A DNA stretch of 64,000 nt, from contig CAISYC010000068.1 in NCBI GenBank assembly GCA_903889565.1, positions 372,001 through 436,000 of the forward strand, read 5' to 3'. This DNA comes from an uncultured beta proteobacterium. Its GTDB lineage: Bacteria; Pseudomonadota; Gammaproteobacteria; Burkholderiales; SG8-41. This document shows, in pieces, positions 33,534-42,554 of this stretch (the first letter of the stretch is position 1; the number at the start of each line of letters is the position of its first letter). Made by a program: the position numbers and the translations under genes. Under the pieces are notes generated by a model. That model had not been told where the DNA came from, searched no databases, and saw only the letters and a list, made by a program, of their open reading frames with translations.

Positions 33534-34499
33534 ATGCTACCCAATCGCGCGGTTTTTGCGACCGCATTCATCGCGTTCTCGATCGGCATGGCCGGGGCGC
33601 AACAATTTCCGATCAAGCCGGTGCGCATGATCGTGCCGTTTCCGCCGGGCGGCAGCACCGATCTGGTTGCGCGCGTGGTCGGCCAGAAACTGTCGGACGC
33701 ATGGGGCCAGCAGGTGGTGATCGACAATCGCGGCGGCGCCAACGGCATGATCGGATCGGATCTCGTCGCCAAGGCGGCCGCCGACGGCTATACGGCAGTG
33801 CTGGGCACGATCGGTCCGTTTGCGATCAATGCGAGTCTCTACAAAATGCCGTACGACATCGTGCGTGATTTCGCGCCGATCACGTATACGGCCAATATCG
33901 CCAATGTACTGGTGGTGCATCCGGGCGTTGCGGCGAAGGATGTGCGCGAACTCGTCGCGCTGGCGAAAGCCAAGCCGGGGCAGTTGTCATTCGGCTCCAG
34001 CGGCACCGGCGGCGCGCCGCACATGGCGGTCGAATTGTTCAAGCTGCTCGCGCAGGTCAATGTCGTGCACGTGCCGTACAAGGGCGGCGGGCCGGCGATG
34101 GCGGATCTGGTCGGCGGCCAGATTTCGGCGAGCTTCGCCAGCATGCCGTCGGCGATCCCATTCATCAAGGCGGGCAAGCTGCGCGCGCTCGGCGTCAGCG
34201 CCTCGAAGCGTTCGCCGGCGCTGCCCGATACGCCGACGGTTGCCGAGGCCGGCGTCGCCGGATTTTCGGTGCTCGACTGGCAGGGTCTGTTTACGACGGC
34301 GAAAACGCCGCCTGCAATCGTTGCGAAATTCAATGCCGATGTCGTGCGCGTGCTGGCGATGCCCGATGTGATCGAACGTCTGACTGCGGCCGGCGTCGAT
34401 ATCCAAAGCAGCACGCCCGCGGCGTGGGGAGATTTTGTCAAAGCCGAGATCGGCAAATGGGGCAGGGTGGTCAAGGACGCCGGCCTCAGGGTCGAGTAG
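33534..34499 (+). CDS. Bug/TctC-family receptor, first of a tandem trio
   Basis: The 321-residue protein has a signal peptide ending GMAGAQQFP. The Bug motifs are VRMIVPFPPGGSTDLVAR, NRGGANGMIG, ADGYTAV, MPYDIVRDFAPI and HVPYKGGGPAMADL. GAAGGG precedes the ATG. The next receptor follows within about 90 bp and a third after that, all on the plus strand. Confidence 0.93.
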   Translation: MLPNRAVFATAFIAFSIGMAGAQQFPIKPVRMIVPFPPGGSTDLVARVVGQKLSDAWGQQVVIDNRGGANGMIGSDLVAKAAADGYTAVLGTIGPFAINASLYKMPYDIVRDFAPITYTANIANVLVVHPGVAAKDVRELVALAKAKPGQLSFGSSGTGGAPHMAVELFKLLAQVNVVHVPYKGGGPAMADLVGGQISASFASMPSAIPFIKAGKLRALGVSASKRSPALPDTPTVAEAGVAGFSVLDWQGLFTTAKTPPAIVAKFNADVVRVLAMPDVIERLTAAGVDIQSSTPAAWGDFVKAEIGKWGRVVKDAGLRVE

Positions 34500-34587
34500 C
34501 CGGATGCGGACTCTGCAAAAGTTATGGAATGTGCTTGCGCGCGTTCGCCGGTCGTCTGGACGGCGCAATGGTCACTCGTTGAGTGAT

Positions 34588-35571
34588 GTGCCGGAATTTT
34601 TTGTTTGCGGCTATGCGCGGACACTGTTGACCGCGGCAGGTTGTGCCCTCGTTGCGATGCACGCGATTGCCGGCAGTTATCCGGATAAGGCCATCCGCGT
34701 CGTCACCGGCTCCGCACCCGGCGGCGGCTCCGACACGGTGGCGCGCGCACTCGGTGAAAAACTCACGGAACGATTCGGCCAGCCTTTGCTGGTGGATAAT
34801 CGAGCGGGCGCCGGCGGCACCATCGGTGCAGATATCGTCGCGAAGGCGCCGCCTGACGGCTACACGTGGCTGGTGGCGACCAGCAGCGCGATCGTGGTGA
34901 GCCCGGCGATGCAGAAACTGCCCTATAACGTCGAGCGCGATCTCGCGCCGGTGATGCAGATCAGCAGCGTGCCCTTCATTCTGGCAGTGAATCCGGCGGT
35001 GCCGGCAAAATCCGTCGGCGAATTGATCGCGCTGGCGAAGGCGAAGCCGGGGCAATTGAGCTACGCCAGTTCCGGCATCGGCGCGATGTCGCATCTGGCA
35101 ATGGAATTGTTCAAGTACATGGCCGGTGTGAATCTGACCCACGTGCCGTATCGCGGCAGCGCGCCGGCCGCTTACGATTTGATCGGCGGGCAGGTGCAGG
35201 CGGCGTTCAATAATCTGATCCCGACCCTGCCGCATGTGAAATCCGGCCGCCTGCGCGCGCTGGGTGTGAGCAGTCTGAAACGCAGCCCGGTGCTGCCGGA
35301 CGTGCCAACGGTGGCGGAGAGCGGTCTGCCCGGCTACGAGGCGATGCAGTGGTACGGCGTGTTGCTGCCCGCGGCCGTGCCGAAAACCACGATTGCGTTT
35401 TTGAGTCGCGAACTCACCGCGGTCTTGCAGGTGCCGGCGGTGCGCAGCCGCCTGCTCGACGAGGGCGGCGACGTCATCGGCGGCACGCCGGAGCAGTATG
35501 CAACGGTGATTCATAACGACCTGGCGAAATGGACCAGGCTGGTCAAGGCGGCCGGTATCAAAGCCGAATAG
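34588..35571 (+). CDS. Bug/TctC-family receptor, second of a tandem trio
   Basis: The mature part shows SYPDKAIRVVTGSAPGGGSDTVAR, NRAGAGGTIG, PDGYTWL, LPYNVERDLAPV and HVPYRGSAPAAYDL. The start is unsure. GTG 34588 gives an ordinary leader (RTLLTAAGCALVAMHAIAG), while ATG 34504 would add 28 basic residues. I prefer the GTG on leader length alone. Its sequence differs clearly from both flanking receptors, so the trio is not a recent triplication. Confidence 0.87.
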   Translation: MPEFFVCGYARTLLTAAGCALVAMHAIAGSYPDKAIRVVTGSAPGGGSDTVARALGEKLTERFGQPLLVDNRAGAGGTIGADIVAKAPPDGYTWLVATSSAIVVSPAMQKLPYNVERDLAPVMQISSVPFILAVNPAVPAKSVGELIALAKAKPGQLSYASSGIGAMSHLAMELFKYMAGVNLTHVPYRGSAPAAYDLIGGQVQAAFNNLIPTLPHVKSGRLRALGVSSLKRSPVLPDVPTVAESGLPGYEAMQWYGVLLPAAVPKTTIAFLSRELTAVLQVPAVRSRLLDEGGDVIGGTPEQYATVIHNDLAKWTRLVKAAGIKAE

Positions 35572-35663
35572 GCCCGGTGCGCCGCAAAAAGAACATGTTT
35601 GAAGCGACGGCGGCTTTTGCCGATAATGCGCGTCTGCCATCAACCGCAGCCACCGGAGTTTCC

Positions 35664-36626
35664 ATGACGACATCGACAAGACTATTGGCCCTGCTGCTGG
35701 CCGCCGCGACGCTGCAGGTGTTTGCGCAGGCCTATCCGTCGAAGCCGGTGCGCGTGCTGATTCCGTGGCCGCCGGGCGGCTCGAACGACGTGGTCGGCCG
35801 CATCGTGTTGCAGAAAGTGGCGGAAAGCCTCGGCCAGCAGTTCGTCATCGAAAACCGCGGCGGCGCCACCGGCACCATCGGCGCCGAAATTGTCGCCAAG
35901 GCGGCGCCCGACGGTTACACCATCATGGTGCATTCGACCAGCCATGTCGGCAACGCGTCGATGTACAAGAAGCTGCCGTACGACACGCTGAAGGATTTTG
36001 CCGGCATCGGCCTGCTCGCCAACCAACCCGGCGTGCTCACCGTGCATCCGGCGCTGCCCGTCAAATCGGTGAAGGAGTTCATCGCGCTTGCGAAGAGCCG
36101 GCCGGGGCAGATCAATTATTCCACCTCCGGCAACGGCAGTGCGCCGCATATGGCGATGGCATTGTTTGCGGTGATGGCCGGCGTCCAGCTGGTACACGTG
36201 CCGTACAAAGGCGGCGCGCCCCAGGTGACCGCGCTGGTTTCCGGAGAAACGCAGGCTTCGCTGGCCACCATCTCGACGGTGCTGCCGCATATCCGTTCGG
36301 GGCGCCTGCGCGCGCTCGCGGTGTCGTCGGGCAAACGCTCGTCAGCGCTGCCCGATCTGCCGACGATCGCCGCCGCCGGGGTGCCGGGCTACGAAATGAG
36401 CCCGTGGGTTGCCGCCTTCGCGCCGGCCGGCACGCCAAAAGCGATCATCGATAAACTGAATGCCGAAATCAACCGCGCGCTGAAAAACCCCGACGTCGTG
36501 CAGGGCCTGACCAATCAGGCGATCGACGCCTGGAGCAGCACGCCGGAGGAGTTTGACGCGCGGCTCAAGGCTGACTACGACAAATATGCAAGACTGATCA
36601 AGCTCACCGGCGCCGCAGTCGAGTGA
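35664..36626 (+). CDS. Bug/TctC-family receptor, third of a tandem trio
   Basis: The 320-residue protein begins with a signal peptide (LLALLLAAATLQVFAQ) followed by AYPSKPVRVLIPWPPGGSNDVVGR, NRGGATGTIG, PDGYTIM, LPYDTLKDFAGI and HVPYKGGAPQVTAL. CGGAG precedes ATG 35664. A glutathione transferase gene follows after 26 bp and an FAH-family gene after that, which suggests that this receptor goes with those enzymes. Confidence 0.93.
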   Translation: MTTSTRLLALLLAAATLQVFAQAYPSKPVRVLIPWPPGGSNDVVGRIVLQKVAESLGQQFVIENRGGATGTIGAEIVAKAAPDGYTIMVHSTSHVGNASMYKKLPYDTLKDFAGIGLLANQPGVLTVHPALPVKSVKEFIALAKSRPGQINYSTSGNGSAPHMAMALFAVMAGVQLVHVPYKGGAPQVTALVSGETQASLATISTVLPHIRSGRLRALAVSSGKRSSALPDLPTIAAAGVPGYEMSPWVAAFAPAGTPKAIIDKLNAEINRALKNPDVVQGLTNQAIDAWSSTPEEFDARLKADYDKYARLIKLTGAAVE

Positions 36627-36652
36627 GCATCGATAACCGCAAGGAGGCAGCG

Positions 36653-37270
36653 ATGAAACTGTACGGATCGGATTTTTCGCCCTATGCGCGCAAGGCGCGC
36701 GTGCTGATCATCGAGAAGAACATCGATTGCGAATACGTGGCCGACGACCCGTGGGCCGCGGATAGCGGCATCCCGGCGAAGAATCCGCTGGGCAAGGTGC
36801 CGGTGCTGGAGATCGCGCCCGGCAAATTCCTGTTCGAATCGCCGCTGGTGGTGCATTACCTCGACAATCTCGAGGGCAAGCCGCTGTCGCCGACCGACGC
36901 AGCCGGTTACTGGCAGTCGCAATGGTGGCAGGCGCTGGGCAACGGCATGATCGATGCCACCATCGCGCGCATCCTCGAAACGCGGCGGCCGGCCGACATG
37001 CAGATGCCGGAGAAAATGCGCCGCGAGGAAGCGCGCATTGCGCGCGCGCTGAGCAGCGCCGGCGGCGAGTATGCGGGCGGCGAGTTTCTGGTCGGAAAAA
37101 AATTAAGTCTTGCGGATATCGTGATGGGCGTCGCGCTGCAATACGTCGATATCCGCTATCCGCACGACTGGCGCAGCGGCCAGCCGGCGCTGGCGAAATG
37201 GCATGCCGGCATCACCGCGCGCAAATCCTTCCTGCAGACCATGCCGGCCGGGTTTACACGTGTCGTCTAG
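36653..37270 (+). CDS. glutathione S-transferase family protein
   Basis: The 205-residue protein has an N-terminal thioredoxin-like domain (SDFSPYARKARVLII, with a Ser near residue 6 for glutathione activation, and NPLGKVPVLE with the cis-Pro) and a helical C-terminal domain (KLSLADIVMG). AAGGAGG sits right before ATG 36653; an upstream GTG at 36623 would overlap the previous gene and is less likely. Together with the FAH protein it resembles glutathione-dependent isomerase-hydrolase pairs in aromatic ring-cleavage pathways. Confidence 0.88.
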   Translation: MKLYGSDFSPYARKARVLIIEKNIDCEYVADDPWAADSGIPAKNPLGKVPVLEIAPGKFLFESPLVVHYLDNLEGKPLSPTDAAGYWQSQWWQALGNGMIDATIARILETRRPADMQMPEKMRREEARIARALSSAGGEYAGGEFLVGKKLSLADIVMGVALQYVDIRYPHDWRSGQPALAKWHAGITARKSFLQTMPAGFTRVV

Positions 37271-37309
37271 AACAAAAAAACGTTGTTTTGATCAATCGGG
37301 GAGAGTTTC

Positions 37310-38248
37310 GTGAAGATTTGTTATTTCGATGATTTCAGGCTGGGCGTGGTCAAGGGCGACAACGTGGTCGATGTGTCGGCTGTGGTCAACGACATTCCGC
37401 ATACCGGCCCGCACAATCTGATCAACGGCCTGATCGAGCGCTTTGATGCGTACCGCGGCAAACTCGAGGCAGCCGTCGCCAGGGAAACCGGCGTGCCGCT
37501 GAAATCAGTGCGCCTGCGGCCGCCGCTGCCGCGTCCGCATAACATCGACTGCATGGCCGTGAACTACATGGAAGACGGCACGCGCAGCGAGCCGGCACCG
37601 ATCAATGCCTTTCACAAGTCGCCGAGCGGCGTGATCGGCGACGGCGACACCATGGTGCTGCCGGATATTCCGGCCACCATCTTCGAAGGTGAAGCGGAAC
37701 TGGCGCTGGTGATCGGCAAGCGCGCGAGCAACGTCAAGGAAGCGGATGCGATGCAATATATCTTCGGTTACGTAAACTTCATCGACGGCTCGGCGCGCGG
37801 CCTGCCCCCGGCGGGCAACACCTTTTATCAGATGAAGTCGCGCGAGACCTTCGCGCCGATGGGGCCCTTTCTTGTTACCGCCGACGAAATCAAGAATCCG
37901 CAGAAGCTGCAGATCACGTTGAAGGTCAATGGCATCGTAAAGCAGAATTTCAACAGCGACGACATGGCGCACAAGATCCCGCGTTGCATCGAATGGGTGA
38001 GCTCCATACACACGCTGGAGGCGGGCGACGTGCTGGCCACCGGCACCAATCACCGCGGTCTGAATGCCTTCATGGACGGCGACAAGGTCGAACTTGAATG
38101 TGAAGGATTGGGCGTCCTGCACATCAACGTGCGCGATAATCTGAAGCGCACCTGGTCGCGCGATACGCGGCTTGAACATGCCAACAAGAAACTCGAAGGT
38201 GTCAGCACGCCGCAGTTGACCGGCAAGTACTCGAAAGCCGCGAAGTAG
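37310..38248 (+). CDS. fumarylacetoacetate hydrolase family protein
   Basis: The 312-residue protein has an N-terminal cap (residues 1-75) and an FAH barrel. The metal ligands are in FEGEAELALVIG, and the C-terminal GDVLATGTNHRGL block is typical. Members hydrolyse or decarboxylate acyl-pyruvates, or act as hydratases in catechol meta-cleavage. It starts at GTG with a GGGGAG site ahead. A GST-type gene lies 39 bp upstream and a DUF1330 gene 59 bp downstream, suggesting a small catabolic operon. Confidence 0.9.
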   Translation: MKICYFDDFRLGVVKGDNVVDVSAVVNDIPHTGPHNLINGLIERFDAYRGKLEAAVARETGVPLKSVRLRPPLPRPHNIDCMAVNYMEDGTRSEPAPINAFHKSPSGVIGDGDTMVLPDIPATIFEGEAELALVIGKRASNVKEADAMQYIFGYVNFIDGSARGLPPAGNTFYQMKSRETFAPMGPFLVTADEIKNPQKLQITLKVNGIVKQNFNSDDMAHKIPRCIEWVSSIHTLEAGDVLATGTNHRGLNAFMDGDKVELECEGLGVLHINVRDNLKRTWSRDTRLEHANKKLEGVSTPQLTGKYSKAAK

Positions 38249-38307
38249 CACCGCGGTAACAACACAGCCGCGAAGACATAAACACCAACAAATTCAGGGG
38301 GAATGAA

Positions 38308-38598
38308 ATGGCAAAAGCGTATTGGATCGCCTGCTACCGCGCGATCAAGGATGCAGACAAACTGGCGGCGTATGCAAAACTCGCCGGTCCGGCGATCGCC
38401 GCGACGGGCGGTCGTTTTCTGGTGCGCGGCATGCCGGCCAAGACCTATGAGGCCGGCGAGAACCAGCGCACCGTCATGATTGAATTCGACAGCGTGGCAG
38501 CTGCTACCGCGGCGCACGACAGCGCCGGTTATCAGGCCGCGCTGGCTGCGCTGGGCGACGGCGCGGTGCGCGACATCCGCATTGTCGAAGGCGTTTAA
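38308..38598 (+). CDS. DUF1330 domain protein
   Basis: This 96-residue protein is a single DUF1330 domain, a dimeric ferredoxin-like alpha/beta barrel. AYWIACYRAIKD, a YAKLAGPAIAATGGRFLVRG block and the VMIEFDS strand are typical. Function of the family is unknown, though it often accompanies catabolic genes. AGGGGG precedes the ATG. It closes the GST-FAH operon. Confidence 0.88.
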   Translation: MAKAYWIACYRAIKDADKLAAYAKLAGPAIAATGGRFLVRGMPAKTYEAGENQRTVMIEFDSVAAATAAHDSAGYQAALAALGDGAVRDIRIVEGV

Positions 38599-38660
38599 AC
38601 GCGGTTGCCGGCGAGCGTCAGCCCGCTTGCGGGGAACGCTTGCCGCATTGGCACTTCAGG

Positions 38661-39266
38661 TCAGGGCGCAGGCTTGCGGTGCAGCGCCGACAGCATCGGC
38701 AGCACCCACGACTTATGTGTCCTGATCTCGTCTGCCGTTAGGCCGTCCAGCTCGTACGGCAGAACCACCCAGTTGTCGGTGGAGTGGATAAAGTAATCCG
38801 GCTGCCGTTCGACCAGCCGGTGCCCGGGCTTGTAGTAGACCGCGGCGACGCGCACATCGGCGGACATGTTGCGTTTGGCCTTGGCGCCGAGCCGTTCGAT
38901 TACGGCTGCAATGTTGCGCCCCGTGCTGTAGACATCGTCGACCAGCAGCAGATTGTCGTCGCGGTTCATGTTTTCCAGCAGATATTGCAGGCCGTGCACG
39001 CGGATTTCGCCGGGGCGGTGGAATTTTTCCAGATAGTCCTGCATGCCGCGATAGGACGTGCGGATGGCGATATGGTCGGTTTTGACGCCGAGGTATTGCA
39101 GGCACTCCTGCACGTAGATGCCGATGGTCGAGCCGCCGCGCCAGACGCCGACGATGAAGTCGGGCCGGAAGCCGCTTTCGAGGATCGCCACCGCCAGCCG
39201 ATACGAATCTTCGATCAGTGTTTTTTCGTCGACGAAGAGTTTTCTGGCGGTTTCCGAGTGTTGCAT
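38661..39266 (-). CDS. phosphoribosyltransferase family protein A
   Basis: The 201-residue protein is a type I phosphoribosyltransferase, with the PRPP loop NLLLVDDVYSTG (acidic pair near residue 102) and an early VWRGGSTIG. It resembles purine or xanthine phosphoribosyltransferases. It is divergently transcribed from a paralogue at 39338 with 71 bp between the starts. The two share the same block order (ESGFRPxxI, WRGGxxIG, DHIAIRTS, IRVHGLxYL), so they arose by duplication. Base specificity unknown. Confidence 0.88.
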   Translation of the reverse strand: MQHSETARKLFVDEKTLIEDSYRLAVAILESGFRPDFIVGVWRGGSTIGIYVQECLQYLGVKTDHIAIRTSYRGMQDYLEKFHRPGEIRVHGLQYLLENMNRDDNLLLVDDVYSTGRNIAAVIERLGAKAKRNMSADVRVAAVYYKPGHRLVERQPDYFIHSTDNWVVLPYELDGLTADEIRTHKSWVLPMLSALHRKPAP

Positions 39267-39292
39267 GTGATGGTTCGTGACTAATGGGCGAA

Positions 39293-39321
39293 GTCTGCAT
39301 ATCATACTGCGAATCGCAGAC
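39293..39321. promoter_or_regulatory. inverted repeat between divergent phosphoribosyltransferase genes
   Basis: GTCTGC at 39293-39298 and GCAGAC at 39316-39321 form a perfect 6 bp inverted repeat with a 17 bp centre, in the middle of the 71 bp gap between the two divergent genes. It could be a shared operator. No clear promoter boxes are seen. Confidence 0.4.
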
Positions 39322-39337
39322 GATCGACTGATCCGCA

Positions 39338-39907
39338 ATGTCCGAAAAAATTTACCTGGCGGCACAGGAGCTGCTCGAAGACTCCTTCCGTCTGGGCGCC
39401 AAAATCATCGAAAGCGGTTTCCGGCCGAATATCATCATCGCGCTCTGGCGCGGCGGCACGCCCATCGGTGTCGCCGTGCAGGAACTGTTGGCCTGCGCCG
39501 GCATTGCGGCCGATCATATCGCCATTCGCACATCTGCCTATCACGGCATCGACGGCCGTTCCGCGCAGATCCGCGTGCATGGTTTGAGTTACCTGATCAA
39601 GACCGTGCGTCAGGAAGACAGTCTGTTGATCGTCGACGACGTTTTCGATACCGGTCACACCATCGACGTGGTGATCAATCATCTGCGGGAACTGGCGCGC
39701 CTCAACACGCCTCGCGATATCCGCGTCGCCGTTCCGTACTACAAGCCGAAACGCAATCAAACCGGCCGCGTGCCCGATTACTACATCCACGAAACCGAAA
39801 GCTGGCTGAAATATCCGCACTCGCTCGAGGGCCTCACGCACGACGAAGTGAGCAGGCACCGGCCGGAGCTGTACGAAATCATCAGGAAGCACCTGCCCGC
39901 GCAGTAG
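39338..39907 (+). CDS. phosphoribosyltransferase family protein B
   Basis: The 189-residue protein has LLIVDDVFDTG as its PRPP loop and LWRGGTPIG early. It lacks one segment of its paralogue and ends in RKHLPAQ. Like the divergent neighbour it probably joins a purine-type base or a related ring to PRPP. The divergent pair may have split substrate roles. The ATG follows a short AT-rich stretch without a strong ribosome site. Confidence 0.88.
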   Translation: MSEKIYLAAQELLEDSFRLGAKIIESGFRPNIIIALWRGGTPIGVAVQELLACAGIAADHIAIRTSAYHGIDGRSAQIRVHGLSYLIKTVRQEDSLLIVDDVFDTGHTIDVVINHLRELARLNTPRDIRVAVPYYKPKRNQTGRVPDYYIHETESWLKYPHSLEGLTHDEVSRHRPELYEIIRKHLPAQ

Positions 39908-39959
39908 CGCGCGCCCGAACCGGCGCGCGGCATGTCGGGCACCGCCGGTGCGGCGATGG

Positions 39960-40919
39960 CTACTGCTTGATGCCGATCACCTGCATCAGCTTTGCCATCT
40001 CGGCGTCCTCTTTGGCGATGAGCTCGCCGAAATCGGCGGCGGGCAGATAAGCCGGCCGCACGTTGAGGTTCTCGCTGCCCTTGATGAAATCGGGGTCTTC
40101 GACACACTTGCGGATCGCCGCCTCGAGCTGCGCAATCACCGCGCGCGGCGTGCCCTTCGGCGCTGCGATTCCGCGCCATGCCTCCAGCGACACGTTGAAA
40201 CCCTGTTCGATCGCGGTCGGCACGCCCGGCATCGACGGGTCGCGCGCCGGCGTCAGCGCCGCCAGCAATCGCATGTTGCCGGCGCCGACCTGACCGGCCA
40301 GCGCGCCGGGCAATTGCAGCATCGAATCGACGTGTCCGCCGAGCAGGCTGGGCACCACCTGCGCCGCGCCGTAGGGCACATCGATCACATCGACACCGGC
40401 CACCTTGAACAGGGCGACGGCCGAGATGTGCGTGTGGCTGCCGGTGCCCGAGTTGGCGACGGTGATTTTGCCGGGGCGCAACTTCGCATCGGCAATGAAG
40501 TCGTTGAGCGTTTTCCATTTCGCATCGCCCTTGACCGCCAGCACCGGCGATTCGGCGAGCACGCGCGCAACCGGCTCGAACGCGCGGTAATCGACTGTGG
40601 ATTGGCCGGAATGGAAGGTGGTCGAAATGGAATTCGAATTCCACACCAGCACATAGCCGTCGGGTTTTTGCGCAGCAACGTATTTGTAGCCGATGGCGCC
40701 GCCGGCACCCGGACGGTTGACGATGATGACATTGGCGCCGAGTTGTCTCGACATGCCCTGCGCGAGCAGCCGCGCGGTGACATCGGCGGAGGAGCCGGCA
40801 GGAAACAGCACGGTGATTTCGATGTTGCCGCGTTTTGGGTAAGGCACATCCTGTGCCCTGATTGACGCGGCGAATACGGCGGCGATGGTTGCAAGAAGCA
40901 GGCTGATGCACGTGCGCAT
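39960..40919 (-). CDS. Bug/TctC-family receptor, divergent
   Basis: The 319-residue protein has a signal peptide (ISLLLATIAAVFAASIRAQ) and Bug blocks that drift from the norm: LFPAGSSADVTAR replaces the PPGGG turn, NRPGAGGAIG is kept, PDGYVLV is kept, and VPYGAAQVVPSLLGG replaces the VPYKGGG face. The start is set at CAT 40917-40919, with GGGGGA upstream. A Gfo/Idh oxidoreductase gene lies 21 bp upstream in the same operon. Confidence 0.9.
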   Translation of the reverse strand: MRTCISLLLATIAAVFAASIRAQDVPYPKRGNIEITVLFPAGSSADVTARLLAQGMSRQLGANVIIVNRPGAGGAIGYKYVAAQKPDGYVLVWNSNSISTTFHSGQSTVDYRAFEPVARVLAESPVLAVKGDAKWKTLNDFIADAKLRPGKITVANSGTGSHTHISAVALFKVAGVDVIDVPYGAAQVVPSLLGGHVDSMLQLPGALAGQVGAGNMRLLAALTPARDPSMPGVPTAIEQGFNVSLEAWRGIAAPKGTPRAVIAQLEAAIRKCVEDPDFIKGSENLNVRPAYLPAADFGELIAKEDAEMAKLMQVIGIKQ

Positions 40920-40940
40920 GACTGTCCCCCGACGCAAAAA

Positions 40941-41951
40941 CTATTTTCGTGCGGCTAAAACCTCCGCGATTTCGACGCGCCGGCCTTCGCGCGCCGATTG
41001 AATGCCGGCGAGCAGCACCGCGAGCGAACGTGTCGAGCGCGCGCCATCCATTTCCGGTTGCGCCGCGCCGCGCACCGCGGCGGCGAACTCGTCGAGTTCA
41101 TCGACAATGGCGTCGTTCTTCGCGCAGGCCACCGGTTCGGCGCGATCGCTGCCGCGCTTGAGCCAGCGCAGTCCGCCGTGCATGTCGTAATAGGCGCTGG
41201 CTTCCTTGCCGTAGATGTTCATCAGGTAGTACTCGGAGGCCGAGGCATAGCTGGCGTTGAGCGTGGACAGCGCGCCGTTCTCATGTTCCAGAATCAGGCT
41301 CGCCACATCCGGGTTGTCGCCGGGCAGCACGAGCTGCGCGAAGCGGCCGTTGACGGACTTGACCGGCCCCATCAGGTATTCGAGCACGTCGGCATAGTGG
41401 ATGCCGATTTGCAGCATGACGCCGCCGGGCATGCCCTCGGCGGTATAGCGCCAGGACGAGAGATCGATTTTGCCCAAGCGGTCGCGGCTGATATTGGCCT
41501 CGGCGTTGACGAGTTTGCCGAACACGCCGGCGTCAATCTGATTTTTGATCCAGCGGAAATGGCTTTCGCGGCGGCGCTGATACCCCAGCGCGAGCACCAC
41601 GCCGGCCTTGTTACAGGCCGCGGTGATGGCATTGCCGTCGGCGACGGTGTTGGCGATCGGCTTGTCGAGGAACACATGCTTCTTCGCAGCGGCGGCGGCG
41701 CGCGTGGTTTCCAGATGCACGTTGTTCGGCGTGGTATTGATGATCGCCTCGATCGCGGGGTCTGCGAGCATGGCGTCGTAGCTGACGGCCCCGCTGCAGC
41801 CGTATTTTTTTGCGAAGGCCTGTTTCTTGGCGTCTGAGCGCGTAAAGCAGGAGACGATTTTAAAGCGGCCGGATTTGATCATGGCGTCGGCCAGCACATC
41901 CGACCACCAGCCCATGCCGAGACAGCCGACTTTTACCGCTTCAAAAGCCAT
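40941..41951 (-). CDS. Gfo/Idh/MocA-family NAD(P)-dependent oxidoreductase
   Basis: The 336-residue protein has the Rossmann start VGCLGMGWWSDVLADAM, INTTPNNVHLE, and FLDKPIANTV with the usual Lys. In the second domain HYADVLEYLMGPV is typical. Members act on sugars, polyols or related rings. It follows a GlcG-like gene by 33 bp and leads a Bug receptor, all minus strand, so substrate import and oxidation may be linked. Confidence 0.9.
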   Translation of the reverse strand: MAFEAVKVGCLGMGWWSDVLADAMIKSGRFKIVSCFTRSDAKKQAFAKKYGCSGAVSYDAMLADPAIEAIINTTPNNVHLETTRAAAAAKKHVFLDKPIANTVADGNAITAACNKAGVVLALGYQRRRESHFRWIKNQIDAGVFGKLVNAEANISRDRLGKIDLSSWRYTAEGMPGGVMLQIGIHYADVLEYLMGPVKSVNGRFAQLVLPGDNPDVASLILEHENGALSTLNASYASASEYYLMNIYGKEASAYYDMHGGLRWLKRGSDRAEPVACAKNDAIVDELDEFAAAVRGAAQPEMDGARSTRSLAVLLAGIQSAREGRRVEIAEVLAARK

Positions 41952-41984
41952 TCAGGAACTCCTCCGTTGTGCAGCCGGCTGGAT

Positions 41985-42437
41985 TTATCTGGCGTCCAAT
42001 TTCCACTGCGCGCCGATCGCTTCGACCGCTTCGCGAGCAACGCGGTCGTCGAACGACCAGTCGCCGCCGCTGACGCCGATGCCGCCGATGCATTCGCCGT
42101 CAACGATGATCGGGTAGCCGCCTTCCATCGCCGTCCAGCGTTCCGGGCCAGCGGCCAGCGCGAGGCCGATTGCATGCGCGGTGTCGAGGTCCTGACCGGC
42201 CGCGCCCTTGGCGGTGGTCGGGCGCTTGTTCGATGCGGCGCACACCGCCTTGGTCGTTGACGAATGCACGGTGTGGAAGCGCCCGCCATCCATGCGTTCG
42301 AGCATGATCAGATGGCCGCCGCCGTCGGCAATCGCCACCGCGATCGCCACGCCCGCTTTTTCCGCGGCCGCGGTGGCGCTCTCCATCATCCTGCGCGCGC
42401 CGGCGCGCGTCAGACGCTTGCTGTCAGCCACATACAT
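41985..42437 (-). CDS. GlcG/HbpS-like protein (DUF336)
   Basis: The 150-residue protein shows GVAIAVAIADGGGHLIMLERMDG, a long AVCAASNKRPTT stretch and EGGYPIIVDGECIGGIGVSGG, all characteristic of the GlcG/HbpS family. HbpS homologues bind haem in Streptomyces, while GlcG-like proteins accompany glycolate and other catabolic genes with no known reaction. It is the first gene of the minus-strand operon with Gfo/Idh and Bug genes, and divergent from the CoA-transferase. Confidence 0.9.
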   Translation of the reverse strand: MYVADSKRLTRAGARRMMESATAAAEKAGVAIAVAIADGGGHLIMLERMDGGRFHTVHSSTTKAVCAASNKRPTTAKGAAGQDLDTAHAIGLALAAGPERWTAMEGGYPIIVDGECIGGIGVSGGDWSFDDRVAREAVEAIGAQWKLDAR

Positions 42438-42526
42438 GGTATTCCCCTCCGTTGGCGGCGCTATTCTGCGCGCGTTCCATGAGCGCTCATCTTAGCGGCT
42501 TTGGCGGATTCGCGCATCTGCGTTGA

Positions 42527-42532
42527 TATAAT
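42527..42532 (+). promoter_or_regulatory. candidate -10 element TATAAT
   Basis: An exact TATAAT lies 22 bp ahead of the CoA-transferase ATG at 42555. TTGGCG at 42501 is too far (20 bp spacer) for a strong -35. It would drive the plus-strand operon that starts with that gene. Confidence 0.45.
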
Positions 42533-42554
42533 CGGCGCACTGACAGGAATTCCC

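Noticed and set aside
37271-37309. A/T-rich palindromic stretch AAAACGTTGTTTT after the GST gene, as a terminator
   Set aside because: Stem is weak and lies in the spacer of a likely operon just before the next ribosome site.
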